A stretch of DNA of 64,000 bases, taken from NCBI GenBank assembly GCA_921293015.1, contig OV121092.1:11104001-11168000 (forward strand), read 5' to 3'. This stretch comes from Phorcus lineatus (Eukaryota > Mollusca > Gastropoda > Trochida > Trochidae). Below the pieces are notes generated by a model. The model made no database searches and was not told the origin of the DNA. It worked only from the letters and a program-made list of their open reading frames with translations. Every line of letters starts with the position of its first letter. The stretch's first letter is position 1. Positions 46,400-60,730 of the stretch are shown here, one piece after another. The position numbers and the translations under genes were made by a program.

Positions 46400-49200
46400 T
46401 AGGAAGGTTAGGAAGACCGGAGTTCAGTCTACAGTAAGAAAGTTTGCATTGAACAAACAAACTGGAAGTGGAATTGTTCCATCTTCCCTCACTGCACAAC
46501 AGTCTGGCGGAGCAACCTTGATGAATTCTGGAATCGTGAATGTCCACTCGGAGACTGATTTACCATGAATGTCCACTCCGAGACTGATTTACCGATAGCC
46601 TGCCACAGCAGTGGAATCTGTCCCTTCTGGATCTGATGTATGAACCCCAGACCAGCTCTGTTTTGCATTCACAGGTTATCAGTTTGCCAATGAATACTGG
46701 TGAAAATGGAGGCACTAAAATCGAGATGAGACTCTGGTTTTGGCTAAACTTGTGGCCTCTTGGCTGGCATACAAGTTTTCAGTGAATTAGATGATTTGGA
46801 GATTTGTATTTAGACATTTGTTATGCGGTCTCCTTGAACACTGGGCCATGGAGTATGTAAGAGATTATTGTTATTTTGGGACGACCAGTCTGGTACCTTT
46901 TAGGAGGCAACTGGGTATAGTTTTGAGCGCAGTGAATACTTTCTTCTACTGAATAAAAGGGTTTGGCAAACTCTCATCCCTTGAATAGAGCTATCAGGAG
47001 TTGAATATTATTAACTGTAAGGTCTATTTATTAAATTTGATACAAAAGGTAAAAATTGAACCGAGTGTTTCCTCCTTTTATTCAATTTCATTTATTAAGG
47101 ATAAAATGACACCAAGATTAGATAAAAGTTGCAATTATGAATGAAACATATAATTAAAATTCTCAAAACATTTTATAAATGAAAATATTCAATTTGTAAT
47201 GTTTTGCATTGTAAAAGGAATTTATTTGTTAAATTAATAAATTGATGGTATTCGCTATGAATCAAACACTTGAAGTAGTGGAGTGTGTTCTCTGACAGAA
47301 AAGACATGTTTTAAATGTTCCATATAAGAACATTTAAATATTGTCCGAAATAGCAAAGTATACATGAGGATTAATTGATACTATATCTTGTGAAACAGAA
47401 TCAAAATGACATTTGAGCACGTTTTGGAGTGATATCTAAGATTGATGAGAAGAAATGTAGGTGGGTGGATGGTCCCTAGTTACCTCCCTTGATAACCAAT
47501 CGGCTGAGTCGCTTCCCATCATCACAGATCCGTGCCGAAATTCTATACTCAAACCTTGTGTTCTGTCAATACTCACACAGGCCAACCAGAAACTGGTCAC
47601 TTAATCAAACTATGACTCCAATACAAGCTGGCTGCCCAATGTCCTCATGTATCGTGCCCTGTTCCTGTCAGTCAAATCTGGAGGCTGGATAGGGGCCGCC
47701 TCAATGTTGGTGAAAAGAGAGGATTATTCTGGATGTCATCAGACATTAAAGCAAATGAATGATATTCAGTATTGTAGGTCATATTATTTTGTTGAATAAA
47801 TTTTCTTCTATTTTTAAAGGGCTATTTCGTGTACTTTACTTCTCTGACTTGTTGTACAAGTCCTGAAACTGTACCTTGAAATAGGTGGATGTAGAGTGAG
47901 TCTCGTTTTGTGTTAAAGAAAGTGAACTATTGTTCTAATTCAAAGGATACGAGCAACAGATACTTGCACAGTGACTTCTGTATATTTTGGCAAATTAATC
48001 CCTTTTATAGCTAGGTGACCCCTTTCTCCTTCCAATAGATTTACCAGTGGATAGTAACCAGCTCAGTGTTCAAGAGTGTTAGTTTTATCTAAACCCTGCA
48101 CAGCTGCCTGTGCAGTCTAGAAGGTTTGCTCTTGAACAAGTCCTAGAAAGATTCCAGGGAGCGTGACAGAAAAGATCAGGTCATCATTACAGTCTGATTT
48201 CTCTTATTGATAAGAAATAAGACAAAGTTTGCTTTGTCTGTTTCACAAAAAAAGTAAACATTTCACTACAATGTTATTAAATAATCTTTGATCGTTGTCA
48301 AAAAATCGAAAAACAATAAGGTAATTTTTTAATCAACAAAGGTAAATTGCGAGAATGTATAGCCACAGACACGGAGGTAGAATGAACTTCAAAGGCCTTA
48401 ACATAATACATGGGGAGGTTGTGTAAATGAAGAAATTTAAAAAAACTTGACTTTCTGCAATGTTTACGAGTGAGTGCAAGAAAGGGAGTCTGGAAGCTGA
48501 GATGTCCTTGGAGACGGAACAGAAGCTGAATTTCTGTGCCTGTGTTTAAACTTATACTCTGGTAGTTCACACTGGGCCATGTTGTGAACCCTGGTATAAA
48601 TCAGTTTTATCTTGCAGTTGTGTCTTAAAGTCACACTTGCATTATATTTGAGACCTTATTCCACTATTTGTGAACGCTGTTTAAGTCCGTAGTGGTTCCA
48701 TGGATAAAAAAAGGCGAAAGTATATGAGTTTGAATCTACCATCGAGACGTTTATATTCATTTTCATTTTCAATTAAAGCATGGTATCTAGAAAAACATTT
48801 TGAAAAAACTTTAGATCATGCACAAACAACAGCTCGGTTACCTCAAAGCCAAAGAAAGGAGGATTTATTTGTTGTCAATTAACCGTGAATATCATTATGC
48901 TGTTCATTTGCATATATCGCAATGCGCGCATTTGAAGACAACTTCTGCTGGTTCAGAAATGTTGCAAGGCTTGCAGAATGATGTTGTATGAGAAAGAGAG
49001 TATTATGCCAGTATGTTTTGGGATAATAAATATCCTTCATGATGAATAAACAGTATGTATTTAGCTTGCAAAGGCACACAAAATACAATGTTTAATCCTG
49101 ATGCAGGATATTTGCCAAACATAGTCGCACTGTTACGACTTTGTCCTAACAGATTAATTTTGATCAACTTACTTCAGACATCAAAACAATCTTAAATTAC
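46400..49200. other. Intronic sequence without recognised genes
   Basis: A GC-richer patch at 47460-47720 is unexplained. Other small frames look like chance. Confidence 0.45.
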
Positions 49201-49204
49201 TGAA

Positions 49205-49302
49205 ATAAGAAAGTTATCTCCCCTTTAAAGTTTTCAAGTCCAAGAAAATGGACTCCAGTCCAGCTGGATCCAACCCGAGCTCTTGTACCCATGGAAGCCC
49301 TT
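49205..49302 (-). mobile_element. Fragment of the left end of the hAT element
   Basis: The reverse complement starts AGGGCTTCCATGGGTAC, passes through GGACTGGAGTCC and TTGGACTTG and reaches AAAGGGGAGATAACTT. This is the same order of landmarks as 44094-44175. It is diverged and lacks the other end. Confidence 0.6.
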
Positions 49303-49870
49303 GAAGTGTGTCTTATTAAAGCATTATCTTAAAATTGGGCATACTAACACATTATTTAAGGCCATTATCCACAATTGACACTTATTTAACTTCTCGAAAA
49401 GTGATATATATTCCAATTTCAATTTCAAGATTTATCACATCTAACCTCAACCAAGCAATAGAATCTGGCCTTCAGAAACATCATGGACACATTTCTGAAT
49501 ATCATTTGCTGATGAATTTCATAAGATTTTGAATTCCAATGACAAAATAAGATAAGAACAGTAAAGATGCTTGTGACATCCTGCAGGCCTGCATCTGTTA
49601 GGTGTGTGTCCCATAAAATGGCGGTTGAATACTGTTATACTATAAATTATACGATAAGCAAGTGGCATTCAGTTGGTCTTTGGGTCAGCCTGACCTAGCT
49701 GAAATGACACCATCTGAATCCTTCTGAAAGAGATCAGTAAGGATTTTTAATGTAAACAGGACTGCTGATGGTGTTGGTTTGAAATGTCAAGCTGGAAGCA
49801 TGATTTGCTTTATGTCTTCATTGCATCTCCAAATGTCTTCGAGATCACAGAGAGGCCATTTCTGAATGCC

Positions 49871-49903
49871 AACCACCCCCCCCACCCCCACCCCCCCACT
49901 ACC
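49871..49903. repeat. C-rich tract
   Basis: Runs of C broken by single A residues. Confidence 0.9.
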
Positions 49904-49904
49904 A

Positions 49905-52400
49905 GGAAGTCTTGAGTTAGAAGTGAAATACATTTTCCTGTCCTAGATGTTTAGTTTATAAGAATGGATATTTAATCCTTTTAGTTATTTTCTGTCTTTG
50001 TTTGGAAGACATATTTTTGATATGTGTGACAATATTAGTCATATTCCGTATTTTCAGTTGTCATTCCAGTTTTTATATGTGCTTGGCTGAATGATTGAGT
50101 TGCAAGTACCTACCATTGTGAATTAATATCATGAATATAAACAATATACAATGTGTTGCTTTTTATGTTTTATGTTTGTGAATTGATCGTAAATAGTTGA
50201 GCTATTATATCCTGGATGGAACAATCTACTTTTGTGCTTGAATTATAAATGTAGCTAATGTAGAAGTCTTTGTTCTTGTTAAATTGTAATTTAGTTAAAG
50301 AGAAATGAATGTTTATTATAAAAACTCGTTGAAAGTATGTATGCATGCAGTTGTATCATAAATGTAGTTTATTATCATGACCGTTTGAAAGTCACTTTTT
50401 GAAATAATTTCCAATAAAGTATAGTTGAGTTAAACTTGTAGTATATCCTGAAGTTGTCATATATCCTTTAACCAAAATTGTCAAAACATCAAAATGGCAA
50501 GCTGAAAATAACATTTTTAGGTTAGGCAGAGTCATTGACACAAAGTTAAGTTGTTGACACCAACCATTAAACTCCACGCTCGGAATGACAAATATCCAAC
50601 ACCTTGTCCAGGAAATCTGGAATGATCTTCTTGGGAGTTATCTCCCTTGTGCATTTACTCCCTTCAGGAGGAGAGATTTACCGGTTTACGGCGTCTTAAA
50701 CTGACAGAGGCTTTTACCATATCAATAAGATTCCAGGTTTTGTTAACTTTTTATGTCTGCTCTTTTGAATTCAGCGTCAGGTTTGCTCTAGAAAGTTGCA
50801 GTGTGGCAGACATTATTTGTTCGTCATCACCATTGTTTTGACTGATTCAAATGAATTATGGAATTGCACCTTATGATAAAAGGCTGGTTTCAGACAAAAA
50901 TCATTGATTGATTTCACGAAAATGTATCTGAATCTGGGAAGCTAATCAAGTTAAATGTCTGTATCAATCAATGGTTAGCTGTCTTCTGTGAGACTTTAAG
51001 CTTTGAAATGTGTTTCTGGTGTTTAAAATGAAATGTATTTTTGATCTCTTTGGTTAGATTTGTATTGAATTCTGATTATGTCTAAGAATAGAAATGAATT
51101 ATATCTTTAAGCTACTGGCTTAGTCTGTTTTTCATTCTAGAACTGTCAAATTCTGAATATTTTGAAACATTATATAATATTTGAAGATTAATGTTTCCTG
51201 AATTTGATTTCAATTCTGAAGAGTATAAAAAAATACAGTTATTTATGGTTGAATCAATGTGAATTTTTTCCTTTGTTATTTCAAAAAGTTTAATGTGTTA
51301 AAACAGATAAATTTTTAAATCCATTTTAATGCTCCATGATAAATATGAATATTGAAATAGAGGACTTATAGAGGAAATAGATAACTCTTTTTATCAAACA
51401 TAATTCATGGCCTCTCTAAACAAAGTATGTTTTGTCAAACTTTTCTTGCGTTCTTCCTTTTCTGGATTCAAATTACATTGACGAGGACTTAGTATTGAAG
51501 CATTTAAAGGTACTTTAACAGGCTTTTTAAGGTAAATCTATATGAATGTACCAACTTCGTTAAGCCATATTTGAATCCATTTCAAATGATTGAAAGGTGT
51601 TCACACTTAAATGGCTTCATGCAGTTTTCAGTTGATACTTTATCCTTTGTTCTTTGGACCGTGGACAGTTGGATTGAGGAGTGAGAAAAATGTATTGACG
51701 ATACTAAATGAGGAAATTGTGAACAAATGAAATATTTCTATATTGCCTTCAATGCAAGAGCGCTTTACCCTCTACAATAGGAGTGTGACTTTAAGAATGT
51801 TCATCTTAAAGTATTTTGAAAGGAACTATCAAATGAGAGGTCCACCACAATATTCACAGCTTATTTCAGGTGGGGGGTGGAACCATCGAACAAAAACCCG
51901 CAGGACGATAGGCATTACCGTCTCACAGGTTGACACCAGTTTAGACTTATCCCAGGGAATTAGCTTGATGCTATAGGATCCAACCTCGGAGTTCCGAGGA
52001 GAGCATCTAAACAGAGACACACACACAAGAAGATGACGTCATAGAGATGATGGTTTATTTCATTATGACATCATGAGTATGAAGCAAACGGTGGCAAAGG
52101 GACTGCCCCTTTGCCCATACCTCACTTAGCAGCCAACTCTAAACTCCAGTCTCATTCCCCACTGTAGATTCCACTGTCGTTCCTTTCGGAGAGGGCCCTA
52201 TTTAACAACTTGAAAATATTGAAAAACATATACATAGGAATATATATAGAAAAATATGAAGAATATATATACAGTTATTAGCACTGTCATAGTACAATAG
52301 CATGTTTTAATTGCACCATTTCACCACCCTTGTGAAACCATGAAATGACACCCTCAATATCTCTGAAGTAATTGCTATGACAACTCTTCTCAACATAAAG
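49905..52400. other. AT-rich intronic sequence
   Basis: No gene recognised apart from the short dispersed repeat at 51590. A CRE palindrome TGACGTCA lies at 52034. Confidence 0.45.
51590..51640 (+). repeat. Dispersed short repeat, copy 2
   Basis: Shares GAAAGGTGTTCACACTTAAA, ATGGCT and ATGCAGTTTTCA with 24065-24115. Confidence 0.6.
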
Positions 52401-52479
52401 ACTCTTTGAACTGTTCCCTATCGCTGCAGTTCTCTAAGGTAACAGCCATGTATGTAGGAGGGGGTTGCTCTACCATTCA

Positions 52480-52850
52480 GTGTCTCTTTTGACTGTTTCC
52501 AATGCATTCCTGAAATTCTTTGGCTTCCAAGTTTTCCATGTGTACACTTTAAACCGCTTCTATTTACTTAGATTATCTGAGCTTCCAGACATGTTAACAA
52601 AACTGCCACCTGACATACATGTCACATCGAACTGGTCTATTTCCTTGAATTATTTCAGCTTCCAGACATGTTAACGAGTCTGCCATGTGTAGATTCATGT
52701 CATTTCATGGTTTCATGTCACCTTGTACTGTTTGTCATTCCTTAAATTATTTGAGCTTCCAGACATGTTAACAAGACTGCCATGTGTTCATATGTGTCAC
52801 CTTGAACTGTTTCTAATATCTGAAGTTGCACATTGAGTTTACAGCCATGT
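52480..52850. repeat. Degenerate 77-97-bp tandem repeat
   Basis: GCTTCCAGACATGTTAAC followed by CTGCCA occurs at 52581, 52658 and 52755, each followed by variants of ATGTCAC.TTGAACTG. Fainter units may extend to 53050. Confidence 0.8.
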
Positions 52851-53264
52851 CGATAAATCTGTACCGCTTTTGGATATAGGGCTGTTTTTAATCACTAAAA
52901 TAAAACAAGGACGAACTGATTGTGCATCGTCCGGAATCCATGTTCATAAGAATGATATCATCACAGCAAATCTTATTCGATCCCTATTTCACTTTGAACT
53001 ATATATCTCTTAGAACTTTTCTAAATGCCAGAAATGCTCCCAGACTTGTTAAAAAGGTATATCGACCAAGCCTTTCGCAGTTCTCCTTCAATTGAGTGAT
53101 TATTATTCTCTTGTCTCCATGATAATTAGTTGGGATTTGTTACTTATATTGCTCATTCAACCGTATCTCTCCCAAATTGTAGCCATGCTGTTCGACCATG
53201 CCTGGTTCATTCTAGTCACTGTATTCTTGTATAAAAACAATTTGAATAATTCTCTGGCTGTCTG

Positions 53265-53627
<363 letters not shown>

Positions 53628-53639
53628 ACACCAGACTCC

Positions 53640-55310
53640 ATAAGGAGGCCCACATGTTTCAGCAGGTGCTCGAATCCCAAAGTTTTAGAAATCAATACTC
53701 GTGTTTTTGTGTACGTTCTTCTGTAGTTCTCTGCTTTGTTTGTTTATAACAGTTGTTTTTTCTCCTCCTATTGTCCGGGCAGCTGAGGCTGATCTTAACC
53801 CTAATTGTTCTTGTGGGACTGTTCTCTAAAAAGGAAATTGAGCCTTGCATGAATGTGTATGAGTCGTGTACAACACCTCAAACGGTTTTCCTTGTTTGTA
53901 TTAGCTGTTGAATAAGTTGGTGCAAAATATTTTGAGTTGTGAATTTACAAAAATTGAATTATTCACTTTAAGGATCTTAAATAATGATAATAACAACAAC
54001 CCTTTTTTGTCCTAGTTACAGACTAATTTCAGGAAAATGGTTTGTTAAGAGCAAACATCAGAAGGTTTCGCAATACAGGGGGGTAGTCTTCCATACCTTC
54101 GCACCCTTCAACCTGTGTCTAACTCTGATGTGACTACCATTGGATCCTTTGATGTAAAATTGCTTACTTCCTTGTAAAGTATTTAGGTAGTGTGATATTC
54201 ATGTAGAATAATTATGATGTGTAAACATTTTTCTGTTGAACCAGAACATTAACAGTAAGTGAGAAACATTTAAACTAAAATCTACAGCGTTTTCACTTGT
54301 TAATCAGTGATGGAGAGCTGATAAGGAATGAGTGCTGTTGTTACGCATGGCGCAGGTTACGGGCCTGAATTCATCGGCTAAGGAGCCAAAGACATTGATA
54401 TACGCGTTAGCGGGCTAACACTGCATGGAGTTTGAGGAGTTGTTGTGTAATAAAGGTCATGCAGCTGGACTCCACACATTGCATGCAACATTATGTAGGT
54501 TGCTTAATACCACGGAATACACTATATTATTATGTGTCATATGATTCATGGTGTATTGATCCAAGTTCTGATGTGGTCTCAATCCTTTCTGACATGTAAA
54601 GCTATATCACACATATGTATATATATATGTACATGATGATGACATTTGTGTGAAAACCGGTTGGATATGAACTTACATGCAAAGTTTCATCTTTAATCTT
54701 TAATTTTTAAGAATAAATATATAGTTGTGCTGACATATTTAACTTAAATTTAACATATATTTTGTAATATAGAAGAAGGCTGATGTTATATTACTTCATA
54801 CCAGATACATGAATCCAAGCACTTAAATGTCTGTGTCTACATCCAACACACTGTAGCATGTTTTTGGACGTTTTATTTCTTCATTTTCTTCCATTAAACT
54901 TTAGTTTAAGCAAAGCAATTTTCTTCTTTCTTTCTGAGAGTGAACAATGTCATTTCTCAAATATTCATTCATAGTCACAGATTAAGGTGCCCAATATTAA
55001 ATCAAAACTGTTTGTAGCCATTTCAGTGTGAACACTTTCAGCCCGTTCAAGTTGGAGAAATACATTTGCATACCTCGAAAAAATTTAGTATGTAAGAAAT
55101 CCTGGTATAGTTGAAAAAGATTGATGACATTATTTCTTATTGAGATTCCCTTATTGCCATTAGAATTTTTTTTCATAAAATCATGCTATGGTGCCTTTAA
55201 TGCCTCAATGTCTTCTATATTTCTCCGTCCATTCACTACACATCACCTCTCTTACTTGTCTGCCTAACATACATGGTTAACTTGGTCTCCAAATGGAGGC
55301 CTTGTGAAAT
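53640..55310. other. Intronic sequence without recognised genes
   Basis: A CpG-containing patch at 54340-54440 stands out slightly. Nothing else recognised. Confidence 0.4.
55015..55050 (-). repeat. Dispersed short repeat, copy 3 (partial, inverted)
   Basis: The reverse complement reads GAAAGTGTTCACACTGAAATGGCT, matching the core of the copies at 24065 and 51590. Confidence 0.5.
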
Positions 55311-55319
55311 GTGCATTTA

Positions 55320-55640
55320 TTACTTGCCCGTGTAAGATACTGCAGTGTAATATCTACACAGCGATATTAAACTAGTGTAATACCGCTGCATGTATGACTT
55401 CACAATGTCGTGTAGTTGTGACGTCACAATGATGGCATTGCCGTCACAATTGCGGCAAAGTCGCGGAAATGTTTCGTATCAGTACACTTTCGGCAATCAT
55501 GCTTGATTACTGAGGTTAAGTAATAAACAAATTACTAAATTTTCTTCAATTTAATACTATTTCATTATACTCGTTAATGATTCGGTCTCAAACTCGCGTT
55601 CGATTGTTATACCTAATCATTTACTCGTTTAATAAAAATA
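55320..55640 (+). mobile_element. Short dispersed element, copy 2 (relative of 716-960)
   Basis: Starts TTACTTGCCCGTG then AAGATACTGC, includes TGACGTCACAATG, AAGTAATAAACAAATTACTAAA and AACTCGCGTTCG, and ends TTACTCGTTTAATAAAA. The order of landmarks matches 716-960. Confidence 0.5.
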
Positions 55641-55810
55641 GTATAAAATCGAAGGTCATATAGTATCCTCTATTTATTATGTAGACCTGCTTTAATGGCT
55701 ACCTTTGTCACTTAACTGACTAAATGTTTAATTTTTTACTTTTGACCCCTTTATCACCAAGAAAGTTTTGTGCAATGAGCCCCAGAAGGATATCATGTGA
55801 TAACTGGCTG

Positions 55811-55812
<2 letters not shown>

Positions 55813-55890
<78 letters not shown>

Positions 55891-55892
55891 TA
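55813..55892. repeat. (TA)n(CATA)n compound microsatellite
   Basis: About 47 bp of TA dinucleotides, then CATA tetramers and a further TA run. Confidence 0.97.
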
Positions 55893-55899
55893 AATTTTA

Positions 55900-58740
55900 A
55901 GGTTATTTTCATTTATGAAACTCAACCTAGGAAGAAATGAGTGTTCTTCTAAAATAAAATCAAAATTAAAAAAATAAAATCAATTTGTTGTATGGAAATG
56001 TAATCGAAGAATGATTTTAATTCATGAAAATTGATAATTCATCACTTTTAAGTAATGTATGGTTTTCAAAGGTTTTTCGATTTACTAAGCAGTTACAACA
56101 TGACAGTTACGTAAATGCTTAATGGCGACCGTTGATGCCTTTTAGTGTCATTTCTACCGATACCGCCACATATAAGTATGAAAAACTGGTGAAAAACATC
56201 CCGGATCTTATATCACTTTAAAGGGAAGCATGACAATCTGCCACCTCTGTCATCATAACATGGTATTACCACATAAAGAAATGACATCCCCTCTATCAAG
56301 AGTACCCAAAAACTCCCAAAAGCGGCATCTGTTTCTATGGCAACCTAATGTCGCTTGACAGCTGATGCATTGACAAAATTCATTCCTGAAAGAAATGACT
56401 TCAAATTTGTTGTCATTTCTAGTTTCAAATTTCTGCTCTGACAGAAAAGCAGAAAGAACTCTTTTAGATTAAAATTGCAGTTGAAGTAGTTCTTACACTA
56501 GTGACTTTGGTATTGTGAATTGTAGTTCGATGGAAATCATTTATAACTGAAAGAAGGGAGGGAGAAATAAGATTAAGCAGAGATGTCAAATAAAACTGGG
56601 GGTTAGGAAGTATGATTTAACTCTTAGATTCCATCTAGAGTTATGGAAGTGCTGTAGAAACTTTGGGAAATGTAAGCATAGACCAGTAGGTAGATATAAA
56701 ACTTGTTGAAATGTTGCTGCATTTGATAACAGTGTTCGTATCTACACTAAACCTCCGCATCTCTTCGCAATAAAGAAGTTGTAAATCCATAACATTCTTA
56801 TTTCTTGAAACAATTACTTTGACCTTGATCATGATTTATAAAAAAAAACTCTCATGGTGAACATGAATTCATTTAAAAGTTTTCCTTGTAAAATTTGTGT
56901 TTTGATCTTGTCAGTAAAATGTAAAATGTAAGTTGGTTATGTCAGTAGGCTCTCAAGTTGATGGATTGTTGATCTAAGATATAAAGAACTTTCCAAATAT
57001 ATTCTAAAACATATTTGACCTTTCAGATTTGTTTTTTGAGCAAAACCATTTTTAAAATATAAATTTGTGTTTTTTAATGTTTTAGTCAAGTTGAATGGGC
57101 CATTTCCTGCCAGCTTGCAATAGTAACCCACTAGATTGACACTTGAGAGGTTTTCAGAAAAAATGTCAGAAAATGCAAGTGATTTAGGCATCGATATCAT
57201 CTTTCACAAGAACCTCTTGTCGGTGACTCTTTATTTTATATTACACTATTTATTATACAAGATGCGCCCCTATGGGGAGATTCATACACTGATAGGATAT
57301 TTTATTCGAAGGGACTTTCTAAAGCTCAAGCTTAATTAGAATAAGAATGTCATTTTGAACATCGATTTTCAATTTTACGTTGATAAGAGATGTAGCCTCT
57401 GACAGGCATGTGTTGTATCCCGCTTCATAAAGGTAACTGGCAGTCTCACTTTACAGACTTTTGGTCGAAAGTAGGGAACTACGACCTTTTAGAGAACTGC
57501 CTTTGTCGCTCCAATGAAATTTATTGGCTGAAATCAATTTTTGAATAGCGTCAGATGAACACAGAGAGCATTTATTGCTGCCATGAAATGTTCAGAGGAA
57601 GAGGGTTGCGTATAACCCTTGTGGGCTTCTCAAACATCATTCCCAATCTTTCCTTTGGAGAATTTCCCTTCAATGAATAAGATATTTAATTTTGCTAGGA
57701 AGTTTGCTTTACGAACATCAAAAGGAAAGGGTCTTGATTGGACAATTGACGAAATGCATTTGTGAAGGGGGTCCTGTGCAGGATGGAAGCAGCATGAAAT
57801 GAGTTCCTCGGGGTGCTATTAGACAACTCTCAGCCCTCGCTTTTATGACCTGCGTATTTCTGTGAGTGTTAGACACGGGTATAGAACACTAATACACTAG
57901 CCTCTCCATTACGTTGTTAACGCTCAACTGGTTTGTTCTGAGAATTTAACTGAACATTCTCCTCTGTCACAAAGCTAAAGACAATCTACTTTGCTTGATT
58001 CCTTAATGGCTTATAACTGTAGTAAATATAATTCATTGTTTAGGTCTTTTTGAGTATTTTTGTTTCAGTGCATAGGTTATCTAGCAAATCTAAGAGGTTA
58101 AAATTCTAACACTCAAGGATTAATGTCTGGTTATGATTCTGATTGTCGATTTATGTTTGAAGGTTCCTTCAAAATTCATTTCTTTGTTCAAGTTTGTTAA
58201 TCTATTGATTCAGATAGTACTATTGACCCTTCACATGAAGCGTCTAAAAGTTGTTGTTTTGCAATGAGTACAATGCAATTCAACTTTAAGTTCTGATTTG
58301 CATTAAAAACAATTCTGACAGATTTAGATTTTTTTGTGAACATTTGTTGAGTTTTCCAAACAATTTAGAGAAAGGCAAAGAATTCTTGATACCAATTCTT
58401 TCTTAAGAACAACATGACTTTACAGAGTCATTGCTTACTTGACTTACATCTTGAGCTTTTATAAAATTTCCACCACTTATTTCCTACAAGATCTGTCCAC
58501 TTTGCTGCAGACTGATTGGTGTTGAAGAAAAACAACTGACAGTTTTTGTCTCCCTCATAGGACATTCAAGCCATTAATTCATCCCGTGAACCTCATCTTA
58601 AAAGTGGGACATATTTCTCATTTCCTGCAAAATCCCCTAAATGAGAAAATTTGCAAAACAAAACCCTTTTTCTTTTTATACCTCCACAAAATAATTATAT
58701 TGCTTTGATTAACAAATTTAAGAAGAATTTAAACTCTTGC
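55900..58740. other. Intronic sequence without recognised genes
   Basis: A somewhat GC-richer stretch at 57390-57660 has no coding motif that I recognise. Confidence 0.45.
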
Positions 58741-58741
58741 A

Positions 58742-58800
58742 GATAGTGTACGTGATCCCAAATTTAACAATATTACATTTGTTCACCACCTCCACTAAAT
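58742..58800 (+). mobile_element. SINE C tail fragment
   Basis: GTGATCCCAAATTTAACAAT followed by ATTTGTTCAC matches the 3' regions of the elements at 62160-62230 and 62290-62400. Confidence 0.5.
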
Positions 58801-58879
58801 AGCACATGTATTTAATGTATTCAACCTTGGAATCAATTTCTGTCTAACTAACGGGTACAACCTTCTTCTTTGGACTTGA

Positions 58880-59080
58880 TTTTTGACAGGACTGGTGGGA
58901 GAGTTGGTTAAGTGTTGGTACAGTTAGTCCTGCTTGTGTTGCCTGACTTTGAAGGTCTGGGTTTGAATCCTGATTGCGACATCCCAGAAAGGAACGATAA
59001 TATGTACTATTTTTACTATTGTAGATAGCGTGATCCCAACATAACAATTGTATAACTTTTGTTTTGTTTAAATTTTTTGC
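58880..59080 (+). mobile_element. tRNA-derived SINE (family C)
   Basis: A tRNA-like head with A-box TGGGAGAGTTGGTTAAGTG and B-box GGGTTTGAATCC spans about 58891-58985. The tail contains GTGATCCCAACATAACAAT, shared with the fragments at 58742 and 62290. The minus-strand 97-codon frame over it is shadow sequence. Confidence 0.7.
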
Positions 59081-59639
59081 ATTGCATAGTTGAAGAGAAA
59101 AAAAGTCTGGGAATAGAGCCATATGATATTGAAACAAAGTTCCTTATTGGGCAACATACTGTAATTGGAACCAATCAGGATTCTCTAATCTGAAAAGTGT
59201 TTCAAGTTTAGCAGAGGTAGAAGTGACTTGTGTAACCTTGGTGGTCAGAGAACCGTTTGTTGCTGCCGGTGAGTTTTAAGATGGCCTATTTTTTACCTTG
59301 TAGGTTTGTAGGTTAGAGAACCAGAAAGTAATTGCTACAATCAGCAATGTTTATTTCCAGCAGTCCTGTGGGAAGAATATGTATTTCATTTGGATTGCCT
59401 AAATCACACTCTGACCTATAAACAGCGAACTAGATCAATAAATCAAGCAATGGCAATATTAAAACAAGAGCCTCAGATTGGTAGAAATCTTTTATGTGTT
59501 ATATTCCTATAGTCCTGATCAAGTCCTACAAATTGATGAGATTATGGAAACCATATTATTTACAATTTTCGCCTTCAGTGCTTTGCAATATACTTAGTGA
59601 AAGCAACATGGATCTTGTATGTGATGGATGATATGAAAA

Positions 59640-60730
59640 GTATGTAAATTAGATCTTCCTGAAGAATTCATATCAGCCCTGGAGCAAATATCCATATCGG
59701 CTGTCATCAATAACTTCAATCAATATTCTCCCGTCAAGAAGAAAGTCCATGTCAGCTCTTCCACGAGAAAGATATTCATGCTGGGAGGTTATCAAGATTG
59801 TCAATTCACATCAAATCATCTTCACAGAGCCAAATCCATATCAACTCGATATCTAGAGCCAGAATCCTTGCAAACCCATCATCCAAAGTATAAATCTATC
59901 AGCTCATCATCAAAGAGAAGGCAGGCCAAGTCCATTAGTGGTGGCGGGTCTGTGCTAGAATGACCGGTGTCTGTCTGTCCTCTGTCAGAGACAGTGTCTA
60001 CTTCAGTCTGCTGTCGAGGACCTATATATCCTTATGAAGTGATAGTCAAGGAGCTTCCTTGATAAAATCTTGTTGTCAAGGAGTTGTATCATTATTGATC
60101 AGCTGTCCTTACAGTATGTGATAAGCCTGTTATCAACACATCAAATATGGTAACCTGTTGTCAAGGAGTTGCATCGATATCAGTCAGTTGTAATGTAATT
60201 GACTGAAAATCAACCAGTTCTAAAGGAGTTGCATCATTGTGTCGATTAATTGTCAAGGAGTTGTTTTCATATCAACCTGTTGTCAAGGAGATATTTCATT
60301 GTGCCAATCAGTTGTCAAGAAATGGTATCCATATCAATCTCTTGTCAAGAAGTTATCAACCTGTTGTCAAGGAGATATATCTTTGTATTGGTTATTTGTA
60401 AAGGAGTTTTATCTATATCACTGATTGGTCATGGAGTTATGTCCGTATAGACCTGTTTTAAGGAGGTATATCATTATCAACCTGTTGTCGAGGAGATGTA
60501 TCATTGTGTCAAGCTGTTGCCAAGCTGTTGCCAAGCAATGTCAAACTGACATTGAATTGTCAAGAAGTTGTATTTTTGTATCAACAATTGTTATATTATT
60601 CTATCAATCATAGTCAAAAAGTTCCATGACTTTCAACAAATTGGAATGGAGTTTTCTCAACCTGCTGTAAAGGAGTTTTATCAATTAACCTGTTGTCAAG
60701 GAGTTTTCATATCAACCTTGTGTCACTTTG
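59640..60730. repeat. Decayed short-unit tandem-repeat domain
   Basis: From about 60060 the phrase CTGTTGTCAAGGAGTTGTATC, with ATCAAC before it, recurs many times with 30-50-bp spacing and strong divergence. At 59640-59930 a different phrase (TCCATATCAGCTC, TCATC.AGAG) recurs similarly. Open frames here are by-products. Confidence 0.7.

Noticed and set aside
46179-46568. 129-codon plus-strand frame
   Set aside because: Most of it is the antisense of a tRNA-derived SINE; no protein motif.
47460-47720. GC-richer patch with a 67-codon frame as a possible exon
   Set aside because: No splice-site pair and no recognisable protein similarity; it does not resemble any ERG segment.
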